Assembly (NCBI GenBank): GCA_024636215.1
Contig: JAGXHL010000093.1
Location: 62,001 to 126,000, forward strand
Direction: 5' to 3'
Length of the DNA: 64,000 bases
Source: Deltaproteobacteria bacterium
GTDB lineage: Bacteria; Desulfobacterota; Desulfuromonadia; Desulfuromonadales; BM103
Below the pieces are notes generated by a model. It worked only from the letters and a program-made list of their open reading frames with translations, ran no database searches and was not told the origin of the DNA. A program made the position numbers and the translations under genes. Below, one piece after another: positions 57,043 through 64,000 of this stretch; position 1 is the first letter of the stretch, and every line of letters begins with the position of its first letter.

Positions 57043-58110
57043 ATGGCTAAAATTGATTCGCTGTTCAAAATGATGAAGCAACAAGGGGCCAGTGACCTGC
57101 ATATCTCTACCGGTGCGCCACCTCTTTTCCGCCTGCACGGCGAAATGGAGAAGCTCAATTACCCGCCTTTGAACGACCAGCAGGCCCGTGGCCTGCTTTA
57201 CGAGATTCTGACCGAGGAACAACGCGCAGAATTCGAAGCCAAGCTGGATATCGACTTTGCCTATTCCCTGGAAGGTGTGGCACGTTTTCGTGGCAACCTG
57301 CTGGAGACCCACCGGGGGGTTGCCGGCGTCTTCAGAATTATTCCCACTAAGATCCTGACCGCTGACCAACTCGGCCTGCCGGAAGGCATCCGCAAGCTGA
57401 CCAAACTGAAAAAAGGGCTGGTCCTGGTGACCGGACCAACAGGCAGCGGTAAATCGACCACCCTGGCGGCCATGATCGATCTGATCAACAAGACCCGCCG
57501 CGAGCATATCCTGACCCTTGAAGATCCTCTCGAATTTATTCACGAGAATCAGATGTCGCTGCTGAACCAGCGTCAGATCGGCCAGCACTCACAATCCTTT
57601 GCCAATGCCCTGCGCGCCGCTTTGCGCGAAGACCCTGACGTGATCCTGGTCGGTGAGATGCGTGATCTGGAAACCATCTCCATGGCGATGACGGCCGCTG
57701 AAACGGGTCACCTGGTTTTTGGCACCCTGCATACCAACTCGGCGCCGAAAACCATTGACCGTATCATCGATGCTTTCCCAAAGGATGCCCAGGAGCAGGT
57801 GCGAACCATGCTCGGTGAGAGTCTCAAGGGTGTTATCTGCCAGCAGCTGCTGCGTACCGCCGATGGCAAAGGGCGGGCGGCAGCTCTGGAAATACTGATT
57901 TGCAATTCCGCCGTTGCCAACCTGATCCGCGAAGCAAAAACTTTTCAGGTTCCTTCCATCATGCAGACAGCAAAGGGTGACGGCATGCAATTGATGGATC
58001 AACATATCACGGATATGCTTAAGGCCAAGCTGATTGATGGCGAAGAAGCATATCGCTGCTGTGTCGACAAGAAAGCCTTTGAACAGTATCTGCCTAAGAA
58101 GCAACGTTGA
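57043..58110 (+). CDS. pilT: Type IV pilus retraction ATPase PilT
   Basis: The 355-residue hexameric motor has an N-terminal PAS-like domain (SDLHISTGAPPLFRLHG), Walker A GPTGSGKST (about 131-139), the Asp box and Walker B LREDPDVILVGEMRD, and the His box GHLVFGTLHTNSA. It retracts type IV pili for twitching motility. I start at ATG 57043 (MAKIDSLFK) with GGGAGAG upstream. No other pilus gene is adjacent. Confidence 0.94.
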   Translation: MAKIDSLFKMMKQQGASDLHISTGAPPLFRLHGEMEKLNYPPLNDQQARGLLYEILTEEQRAEFEAKLDIDFAYSLEGVARFRGNLLETHRGVAGVFRIIPTKILTADQLGLPEGIRKLTKLKKGLVLVTGPTGSGKSTTLAAMIDLINKTRREHILTLEDPLEFIHENQMSLLNQRQIGQHSQSFANALRAALREDPDVILVGEMRDLETISMAMTAAETGHLVFGTLHTNSAPKTIDRIIDAFPKDAQEQVRTMLGESLKGVICQQLLRTADGKGRAAALEILICNSAVANLIREAKTFQVPSIMQTAKGDGMQLMDQHITDMLKAKLIDGEEAYRCCVDKKAFEQYLPKKQR

Positions 58111-58193
58111 TGGGTGTTGCCTCCCTTCTCTTGCCTGGGTCCGCCTGCCGGTGTTAGCATCGGAAATATGAGCAACGCAACCGGGACACTCTT

Positions 58194-59174
58194 GTGCAAG
58201 ATCAATTCGGACGGAAAATAGAATATTTACGCCTGTCGGTCACTGACCGCTGCAACCTGCGCTGCCGTTACTGCATGCCGGAAGAGGGTGTCGCGGATCT
58301 TGGCCATGGCGACGTGCTGCGTTATGAGGAAATGCTGCGGGTAGCTGCTGCGGCCTGCCGCATTGGGATACGCAAAATTCGTGTAACCGGCGGTGAGCCC
58401 CTGGTCAGGCGCGGTATTGTCGATTTCATCGGCAAGCTTTCGGCTTTGTCGGAAAAACCTGAAATCACTCTCACCACCAACGGTCTGCTTCTGGCCGATC
58501 TGGCAGAGGAGCTCAAGGCTGCCGGTCTTTCGCGTGTGAATGTCAGCCTGGATACGCTGCGTCCGGAGCGTTTTCAGGAGTTGACCCGCCGTTCGGGGTT
58601 GGAGCAAGTCCTGGCCGGAATCGAAGCGGCCGAAAGGGTGGGGATGTTGCCGATCAAGCTGAATGTCATTCCCTTTACCGATTTTAACGCCGATGAGATT
58701 GTTGACTTTGCCAGGCTGACTCTGCAACACCCCTGGGATGTCCGCTTTATCGAGTTCATGCCGATCAGTGCCGATCTGGACTATGTCTGCAAAGATGGCA
58801 TGCCGATCAGTGCGGTTGAATCCTGCCTGCGGACGCTTGGCGAATTGGAAGCTCTGTCTTACCAGGCCGCCTCGGGGCCTGCCCAAATGTATCGTCTGCC
58901 GGGGGCCAGGGGGCGCATCGGTCTGATCCCATCCGTTTCGGGCCATTTCTGTGGCGATTGTAACCGCCTGCGTGTGATGGCAGACGGGCGAGTGCGGGGC
59001 TGTCTGTTTGATAACGAGGAGACCGAACTGAAAACGGTTCTGCGTGATGGTAGTGACGACCGGGTTCTGGAACAACGCCTGCTGGCTGCAGCCTGCGCCA
59101 AGCCGGAGAAACATAAGATCAACGGCAAGGATTTTCTGACGCCGAGTCGCCGCATGCATGGCATTGGTGGATGA
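58194..59174 (+). CDS. moaA: GTP 3',8-cyclase MoaA
   Basis: The 326-residue radical SAM enzyme catalyses the first step of molybdenum cofactor synthesis. The N-terminal cluster is Cys20, Cys24, Cys27 (CNLRCRYC). The C-terminal GTP-binding cluster is CGDCNRLRV with RGCLF. The end is HGIGG, close to the family's GG tail. GTG start at 58194 with GGGA about 9 bases upstream. The TGA stop is followed within 5 bases by a heptamer array. Confidence 0.95.
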   Translation: MQDQFGRKIEYLRLSVTDRCNLRCRYCMPEEGVADLGHGDVLRYEEMLRVAAAACRIGIRKIRVTGGEPLVRRGIVDFIGKLSALSEKPEITLTTNGLLLADLAEELKAAGLSRVNVSLDTLRPERFQELTRRSGLEQVLAGIEAAERVGMLPIKLNVIPFTDFNADEIVDFARLTLQHPWDVRFIEFMPISADLDYVCKDGMPISAVESCLRTLGELEALSYQAASGPAQMYRLPGARGRIGLIPSVSGHFCGDCNRLRVMADGRVRGCLFDNEETELKTVLRDGSDDRVLEQRLLAAACAKPEKHKINGKDFLTPSRRMHGIGG

Positions 59175-59178
59175 GTCA

Positions 59179-59213
59179 GGGGCTGGAGGCTAGAGTCTGG
59201 GGGCTGGGGGCTG
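59179..59213. repeat. Heptamer array, GGGGCTG family x5
   Basis: In-phase units GGGGCTG, GAGGCTA, GAGTCTG, GGGGCTG, GGGGCTG begin 5 bases after the moaA stop. GGGGCTG also occurs in the array at 9339. Confidence 0.88.
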
Positions 59214-59231
59214 GATAAAAAGACTACACAA

Positions 59232-59266
59232 AGAAGGGCCTGCCAGTTGACCTGGCAGGCCCTTCT
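59232..59266. terminator. Bidirectional terminator between moaA and cytochrome
   Basis: AGAAGGGCCTGCCAG and its exact complement form a 15-bp stem with loop TTGAC. Confidence 0.92.
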
Positions 59267-59299
59267 CTTGTCCATTCGCTGCCTGGCTTGCGCCGAACG

Positions 59300-59617
59300 C
59301 TACTTCTTGATGTGACAGCGGGCACAGTCACCTTGTGCATCGAAAGCCCGCTTGCCGTTGTGACAGACACCACAGAGTTTGCCTGCGTAGATCTCATCCA
59401 TGGTGATCTCCACAGCGCCCTGCTTCATTTTTGGGAAGGTGTCCTTATTATGACACTCCTTGCACTTGAGTCCTTGCTCTTTATGCAGTGTACCATCGAA
59501 GATAACGGTGCCCATCGGGCTTTTGTTGAATTCGAGAGTTTTTCCCCCAGGAACGGCCAGGGCGGCTCCTGTGCTTAGAAGCAGGGTGACGACAATCAGA
59601 CAAATCAGTTTTTTCAT
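59300..59617 (-). CDS. Periplasmic triheme c-type cytochrome (c7/c3-like)
   Basis: The 105-residue protein has a signal peptide (1-21, ending ALA) and three haem-binding motifs: CKECH (52-56), CGVCH (82-86) and CARCH (98-102). Other His residues (for example His45) can be distal ligands. It should shuttle electrons in the periplasm, as small c7-type cytochromes do in metal- and sulphur-reducing Desulfuromonadales. ATG 59617 has AGGAGG 7 bases upstream. A stand-alone gene. Confidence 0.9.
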   Translation of the reverse strand: MKKLICLIVVTLLLSTGAALAVPGGKTLEFNKSPMGTVIFDGTLHKEQGLKCKECHNKDTFPKMKQGAVEITMDEIYAGKLCGVCHNGKRAFDAQGDCARCHIKK

Positions 59618-59736
59618 CGGTTTTCCTCCTGGATAATTAATGATTGCCAAGTCCTTGGCAAGACGCTCTCATTGTAACAGTTTGGCAGGCCACTACAACA
59701 AAACGATTTTTAATAATAAACTGTCAACCACTATGT

Positions 59737-60996
59737 CTAGTCGGGTAAAGCTTTGGCAAGCAGCTCCAGAATATGCACTGCTCGCTGCTTGCCTTCAGCG
59801 TGGTTGATACCATCCTGGAGCTGCATGATGCAGCCGGGGCAGTCTGTTGCGACCAGCTCCGCGCCACTGTCGGCAATGTTGCCGGCTTTTCTGGCGGCGA
59901 TCCGCTTGGTATGTTCATAGTGGTACACCGAATAGGTTCCCCCGAGCCCGCAGCAGGTTGCGGCGTCAGGCATTTCAACGAACTCCACCTGGGGCAGCGC
60001 CTTGAGAATCTGGCGTGGTTCCCTGGTTATGCCATGATTACGCAGATGGCAGGGGTCGTGATAGGTGACCTTGATCCGCTGTTCGGCTTTGGGCAGCGAT
60101 GCAAGTTTTTCCGGCAGGCCGTGATTGGCCAGGAAAACAAAGATGTCCATGACTTTTGCCGACAGCTCGCCGAACTCGTCGCCCATCTGCGCATAGATAT
60201 TGCCGAGTCCGGAGTTGCACGAAGCGCAGGCGGTGACGATGTAATCGAACTTATGCCGACTGATCGCCGCAAGGTTCTGCTCCGCCAGCTTTTCGATCGT
60301 CCTGGTTGCTCCCGCACTCACCGCGGGTAAGCCGCAGCAGGCCTGATCTTTGGGAACAATGACAGTAACACCGAGAAATTTCAACACTTTGAGAAAGGCT
60401 TCGCCAACCGCAGGGTACATGTAATTGATGCCGCAGCCGGTGAAAAAGAGCACGGTCGGCTGTTGCGGGTCTCCCGGAGTCAGCTCGGCGACCCTTTCCC
60501 GAAACGGTTTGGCAGTTATGGGCGGCAGGGTCCTGTCTTTCTCAAGGTAGGGTGCCGGAAAGCGCAGGCGCAGTCCGCTGTCTTCGGGGAGCTTTTTAAA
60601 GAGTAAGGCTGACAGGCTGCCGCCGGACTTGGCCAGCATGTTCATCAGCTTCGGTCGGCCGAGAACGCTGGCGACCCCCTTGCCAAAAGTAGACAGACCC
60701 CGCTCTTCAGCTATTCGCCGTCTTGCCGCCGCAACGATGTCCTCGGTGTGGACCTTGTTGGGACATCCTGCGCAGCAGCTGCCACAGAGCAGGCACTGGC
60801 TCAGGTCTTCCAGGACCTTGGCTTCAAGACCGACTTCGCCTTCCAGGATCGAGTTGGCCAGGGCGATTTTGCCTCGGGCGACGCGGCCTTCACGGCGTTC
60901 AGCGTCGAATGCCGGGCAGTGCGCCCGGCAGGCGCCGCACTTGACGCAGCGTTCGATCTCTTCGCGATAATCTTCGAGGTTTTTCAGTTTTGCCAT
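59737..60996 (-). CDS. glcF: Iron-sulphur subunit of glycolate/D-lactate oxidase (GlcF-like)
   Basis: The 419-residue protein has two ferredoxin-type 4Fe-4S motifs (CVKCGACRAHCP at 17-28, CLLCGSCCAGCP at about 68-79) and two Cys-rich CCG domains (QACCGLP, ATCCGLGG, DCPGC). It passes electrons from the flavin subunit to the quinone pool or another carrier. It follows the flavin gene on the same strand at 68 bases, a gap filled with heptamer repeats that reach its weak ribosome-binding site (GGAAG). Nearby larA sequence suggests lactate rather than glycolate. Confidence 0.9.
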   Translation of the reverse strand: MAKLKNLEDYREEIERCVKCGACRAHCPAFDAERREGRVARGKIALANSILEGEVGLEAKVLEDLSQCLLCGSCCAGCPNKVHTEDIVAAARRRIAEERGLSTFGKGVASVLGRPKLMNMLAKSGGSLSALLFKKLPEDSGLRLRFPAPYLEKDRTLPPITAKPFRERVAELTPGDPQQPTVLFFTGCGINYMYPAVGEAFLKVLKFLGVTVIVPKDQACCGLPAVSAGATRTIEKLAEQNLAAISRHKFDYIVTACASCNSGLGNIYAQMGDEFGELSAKVMDIFVFLANHGLPEKLASLPKAEQRIKVTYHDPCHLRNHGITREPRQILKALPQVEFVEMPDAATCCGLGGTYSVYHYEHTKRIAARKAGNIADSGAELVATDCPGCIMQLQDGINHAEGKQRAVHILELLAKALPD

Positions 60997-61006
60997 AACT
61001 TCCGTG

Positions 61007-61034
61007 GCGCGTGGCGCGTGGTGCGCGGCGCGGA
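61007..61034. repeat. Heptamer units between the flavin and Fe-S genes
   Basis: GCGCGTG, GCGCGTG, GTGCGCG, GCGCGGA in phase. Related heptamers in the opposite orientation (minus strand GTGGTGA, GTAGCGC, GTAGCGA) run over the flavin-subunit stop at 61054-61074. The two sets could fold together. Confidence 0.78.
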
Positions 61035-61064
61035 CAACCTAGTAAAGGGTTTGCTCGCTACGCG

Positions 61065-62471
61065 CTACTCACCACCCGCTGCAGGATCTTCCTCATCAAG
61101 GAAAATCTTGCCTGGATTGAGAATGTTATTAGGGTCAAGCGCTCGCTTGATCGCTTTCATGTATTCAGCAGCAATCGGGGTGATCTCCAGGGGGATGTAA
61201 GGGGCCTTGGCGATGCCGACACCATGCTCGCCGCTCATGGTCCCGCCCAGTTCGAGAGCGGCCTTGAAAACATCCTTGATGGCCCCTTCGGCTTTCATAA
61301 TGTCTCCGGAAACTTTCTTGTTGACCATGATGTTGACGTGGATGTTGCCGTCTCCGGCATGGCCGAAGTTGACGATCGGTATCTGGTACTTGTCGGCAAT
61401 GGCGTCCACTTTACGAATCATCTCAGGCACCTTGCTGCGCGGTACGCAGATATCCTCGTTGAACTTGTCCGGATTCACCTTGCGCAGAGAGGCCGAGACC
61501 GAGCGACGAATCTGCCAGAGGGCTTCACTCTCTTCCGGTGTGGTTGCGATTCGGGTTTCGACCACCCCGAGGGGTTTGATGATCTCGGCGATGCGGTTGA
61601 CCTGTTTGTCGAGGAACTCGCGATCGCCGTCGACTTCAATGATCAAAACCGCCTGAGCGCTCTGCGGCAAATCAAGGTCGGTCGCCTGGCGTACACATTC
61701 GATGGTGCGTCCGTCCATGAATTCGAGGGTCGTCGGGATGATTTTGTTGCGGGTGATCGCCGACACCGCTTGTGCTGCACCGTCGATCGAGTCGAATAGT
61801 ACCAGCATGGTTTTCTTGGCTTCCGGCAGGGGCAGCAGTTTGATGACAATGCGGGTGATGATACCGAGGGTCCCTTCGGAGCCACAGAGCAGCTTGGTCA
61901 GGTCGTAACCGACCACACCCTTCATGGTTGGACCGCCGGTGGTGATGACGTCGCCGGTAGGGGTGACCACCTCGAGGCCGATGATGAAGTCCTTGGTGAC
62001 TCCGTATTTGACGCAGCGCGGTCCGCCGGCGCATTCGGCAACATTGCCGCCAAGGGTAGAAAATTTCAGAGAGGCAGGGTCGGGCGGATAGAAGAGACCG
62101 AGCTTCTCCACGGCTTTCTGAAAGCGCTCGGTGACGACCCCTGGCTCAACGGTTGCAACCAGGTTCTCCTCATCAATCTCCAGGATTTGGTCCATCCGCT
62201 CGGTACAGAGCACGATGCCGCCTTTGGTCGGCAGAGAGCCGCCGGTAAAGCCACTGCCGGCGCCGCGCGGGAAAACCGGGATGCGCTCGCGATTGGCAAG
62301 CTTCATGACAAGAGCGATCTCTGCGGTCGTGCCGGGCTGCAGGACAACCTCCGGCAGAAAACTCTGCTGGGTAGCATCGTAAGAATAACAGATACGTTCC
62401 GCCTTGCTGGTCAGGACATTCTCTTCACCGAGAATTTTTTGCAGTTCCTTTATGATTTGCTCCGAAAGCAT
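61065..62471 (-). CDS. glcD: FAD-linked oxidase subunit (GlcD-like; glycolate or D-lactate)
   Basis: The 468-residue FAD-binding PCMH-type oxidase has FAD-binding core PRGAGSGFTGGSLP and a C-terminal FAD-oxidase domain ending SGEHGVGIAKA and LDPNNILNPGKIF. It oxidises a 2-hydroxy acid and hands electrons to the iron-sulphur subunit downstream. I start at ATG 62471 (MLSEQIIKELQ, AAAGG about 9 bases upstream); 43 further upstream codons run into a repeat. Its stop lies within heptamer repeats. Substrate not decidable from sequence alone; lactate is favoured by context. Confidence 0.9.
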   Translation of the reverse strand: MLSEQIIKELQKILGEENVLTSKAERICYSYDATQQSFLPEVVLQPGTTAEIALVMKLANRERIPVFPRGAGSGFTGGSLPTKGGIVLCTERMDQILEIDEENLVATVEPGVVTERFQKAVEKLGLFYPPDPASLKFSTLGGNVAECAGGPRCVKYGVTKDFIIGLEVVTPTGDVITTGGPTMKGVVGYDLTKLLCGSEGTLGIITRIVIKLLPLPEAKKTMLVLFDSIDGAAQAVSAITRNKIIPTTLEFMDGRTIECVRQATDLDLPQSAQAVLIIEVDGDREFLDKQVNRIAEIIKPLGVVETRIATTPEESEALWQIRRSVSASLRKVNPDKFNEDICVPRSKVPEMIRKVDAIADKYQIPIVNFGHAGDGNIHVNIMVNKKVSGDIMKAEGAIKDVFKAALELGGTMSGEHGVGIAKAPYIPLEITPIAAEYMKAIKRALDPNNILNPGKIFLDEEDPAAGGE

Positions 62472-62510
62472 GTTTTCTGCCTTTATCTCTTTTGCGTAGA
62501 AGATTTTAAA

Positions 62511-62624
62511 GCGTAACGCTAAGGACGCCAAGAGAAACCGGTAAAGCGCAGAGGGCAGATCTTTAGCCCTTGACTCGGGTCTCACTGCTTCTCTCTGCAA
62601 CTTTGCGTCTTTAGCGTTAAGCGG
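62511..62624. repeat. Intergenic inverted repeat
   Basis: GCGTAACGCTAAGGACGC at the left and, read in reverse, CCGCTTAACGCTAAAGACGC at the right form imperfect arms around an 80-base centre. It sits between the flavin gene and a larA relic. Confidence 0.75.
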
Positions 62625-62636
62625 TTGAAAATGTGT

Positions 62637-62753
62637 TCATCTGCCATGTTGCCGGTCTATGACCGGCAGAAAAGTACCGCCATCCGGAATAATCACAACC
62701 TCCGGCTTGACCGGAAGCTGTTTGTATGCCATCTGCTGGGTCTCGTCAAGTGG
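62637..62753 (-). pseudogene. C-terminal relic of lactate racemase LarA
   Basis: The minus strand reads 38 codons to a TGA, including LDETQQMAYKQLP and VVIIPDGGTFLP. This matches the C-terminus at the window's right end (LDEALQMAGQQLP and VVVIPDGGTILP). An in-frame TAA sits directly upstream and no further homology follows, so this is a fragment left by duplication or deletion. Confidence 0.78.
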
Positions 62754-63155
62754 TTAACCCCTATCCATCCTTATCTGTTCTGGCTGTACACGGCTATTAC
62801 CTGCGAAGCTCAAGATCCTTTGCTTGCCCAGTGTAACGATTCAAAGAACTATTGTAGGCTGCATGCCTCCATGAGTGCAAGCGGACAATCGGTTGGTGGT
62901 GGGACGGGCTGGCAACTTGTTAAGTTCGCAGTATAATCAAGTGGTTTGTTGGCAATGTTCATATGAAGTTGAGGCCTTACCCCGCCATTGTCGAGGGCAA
63001 CGTGCGTTCAAAATCGATGGATTTTGAGTGGTTTTGGGGTGTTAAGAGGTTTTCCCTGCCGGGGTTTTGGGTTTGACAGGGTTTTGACTGTGCGGTAGAA
63101 GTGAGAAGCGGTCAATTTTCATGAATCAAGCCATGTTGGCGGGGAGAATCTGGCG
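62754..63155. other. 402-bp gap without recognised gene
   Basis: No coding sequence with support was found. A plus ORF that reads across 62625-62936 overlaps the relic and repeat and has no ribosome-binding site. TTGACA occurs at about 63075 without a good -10. The stretch may contain decayed sequence. Confidence 0.4.
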
Positions 63156-63479
63156 ATGTCGGTGCAAACCACGAAAAGCAAATTCCTATCACTTGAACAG
63201 GTGCTTGAATTCCTCAGGGCACACAAGCAGGAATTCCACGAACAGTACGGTATTGAACGTATCGGTGTCTTTGGTAGCGTTCTGCGCGACGAACTGCGAG
63301 ATGACAGCGATATCGATATTGCTATCGAAATGGATTCCAGCCGCAAGTCTCTGCGCAACTTCCTTGCTTTCAAGCGTGAACTGGAGAAGACCTTCAACCG
63401 ATCGGTTGACCTTGGTATTGAAAGTACGCTGAAGCCTGCCATAAAGGAATCGATTGCCCGGGACATCCGTTATGTCTAG
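63156..63479 (+). CDS. mntA: MntA-type nucleotidyltransferase antitoxin
   Basis: The 107-residue minimal nucleotidyltransferase has GS-x10-D-x-D (Gly-Ser at GSVLRDELRDDSDID). In characterised MntA-HepT systems MntA AMPylates the HEPN toxin and silences it. ATG 63156 has GGGGAG about 10 bases upstream. Its stop overlaps the toxin start by 8 bases, typical of a co-regulated pair. Confidence 0.88.
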   Translation: MSVQTTKSKFLSLEQVLEFLRAHKQEFHEQYGIERIGVFGSVLRDELRDDSDIDIAIEMDSSRKSLRNFLAFKRELEKTFNRSVDLGIESTLKPAIKESIARDIRYV

Positions 63480-63807
63480 CCGATCTGTTGATCTGTATCT
63501 TGATGACCTGATTGAAGCTGGAAAGGCCATACTGTCCTACGTTCAGGATATTTCTTTTGAAGAGTTTCGAAATGATCGCATGCGTCAGTCAGCGGTTATC
63601 CGAGAATTCGAAATTATTGGCGAGGCTGTAGGAAAACTGCCTGATAACCTCAGGCAGAGTGCGCCCGAAGTTGCCTGGCAGGATATCAAGGATTTTCGCA
63701 ATCTTCTGGTTCATGAATACTTCGGTGTCGATCTGGAAATTGTCTGGCAGGTTGTGCAGGTCGATTTGCCGGATCTCATCAGGCAGGTCGAGCAATTGCA
63801 GGATTAG
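63472..63807 (+). CDS. hepT: HepT-type HEPN ribonuclease toxin
   Basis: The 111-residue HEPN protein has the active-site motif R-x4-H-x-Y (RNLLVHEYF, about 78-86), whose Tyr is the AMPylation site in studied homologues. It is expected to cleave RNA when not modified. I start at ATG 63472 inside the end of the antitoxin gene; the six upstream codons are unsupported. A toxin-antitoxin pair in a repeat-rich region. Confidence 0.88.
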   Translation: MSSRSVDLYLDDLIEAGKAILSYVQDISFEEFRNDRMRQSAVIREFEIIGEAVGKLPDNLRQSAPEVAWQDIKDFRNLLVHEYFGVDLEIVWQVVQVDLPDLIRQVEQLQD

Positions 63808-63879
63808 TCTTGAACGTTTTTTCAGAACTCTTCTTCACGCCTCTAAAGCCCTATCCCTTTCTCTGTGCTCTCCGTGTGG

Positions 63880-64000
63880 TTAATGTCTTTCAGTTATAAT
63901 CGGTAAGATCGTCCCGCCGTCCGGGATGACGACCACGTCCGGGTTGTCCGGAAGTTGTTGGCCTGCCATCTGCAGGGCCTCGTCAAGATGCTTTGCCTTT
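63880..64000 (-). CDS. larA: Nickel-dependent lactate racemase LarA, C-terminal end (runs off window)
   Basis: The minus strand is open from the window edge to TAA at 63882-63880, giving 39 or so residues (AKHLDEALQMAGQQLP, VVVIPDGGTILP, ending ITERH). This resembles the C-terminus of LarA/DUF2088 proteins. LarA interconverts L- and D-lactate, which would feed the flavin/iron-sulphur oxidase at 59.7-62.5 kb if that prefers D-lactate. Only the tail is visible, so the call is tentative. Confidence 0.6.
   Translation of the reverse strand, partial: KAKHLDEALQMAGQQLPDNPDVVVIPDGGTILPIITERH

Noticed and set aside
62625..62936. 103-codon plus-strand ORF
   Set aside because: It overlaps the inverted repeat and the reverse-strand larA relic, and has no ribosome-binding site or similarity.

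Overview
The window looks like a chromosome segment of a Desulfuromonadales-type bacterium (Desulfuromonas, Geobacter or Pelobacter relatives). The signs are moderately high GC, a methylmalonyl-CoA branch (meaB, epimerase), a small triheme c-type cytochrome, a single-barrel porin, PilT, a lactate/glycolate oxidase pair next to lactate-racemase sequence, and at least one probable selenoprotein. The assignment rests on gene content only. I saw no rRNA, tRNA or CRISPR array.

Layout. 1-5.4 kb: end of meaB, methylmalonyl-CoA epimerase, a secreted thioredoxin-like protein, a 45-residue lipoprotein, a porin and an FG-GAP protein. 5.4-7.1 kb (minus): an ECF sigma, anti-sigma and DUF3106-like operon. 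7.1-14.9 kb: a repeat-filled gap, pepF, transketolase, gshA, and an AlaA-like aminotransferase preceded by an alanine-rich leader peptide and attenuator. 15-19.3 kb (minus): probable operon of a CMD/AhpD-like selenoprotein, an AAA ATPase and a JAB-DinG helicase fusion. 19.5-27.6 kb: clpB, an MshEN-receiver protein, a B12/radical-SAM protein and a patatin. 27.8-35.1 kb: tightly packed glmU-glmS-ClC-pcrA.

36.8-49.2 kb is the most distinctive region. It holds a Lap-type surface-adhesin system: a PilZ protein and a small LapA-like RTX adhesin with a TAAG LapG site; a NarL-type regulator; and TolC (LapE), LapB, LapC and LapG. Where LapD is expected there is instead a membrane PAS protein with a catalytically degenerate HD-GYP domain. 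The two divergent control regions of this locus share the inverted repeat TATAAC-N4-GTTATA.

49.2-53.4 kb: an ArsS-like radical SAM gene and a large exported protein set among copies of a 180-bp repeat. 53.4-64 kb: CIRCE-controlled groESL, a PP-loop protein, pilT, moaA, a triheme cytochrome, a GlcF/GlcD pair, a MntA-HepT toxin-antitoxin pair, and two lactate-racemase C-terminal sequences, one a relic and one running off the window.

Repeats are a theme. Five in-phase heptanucleotide arrays occur, four of them at CDS stop codons, and a palindromic element supplies the TAG stop of two unrelated genes.
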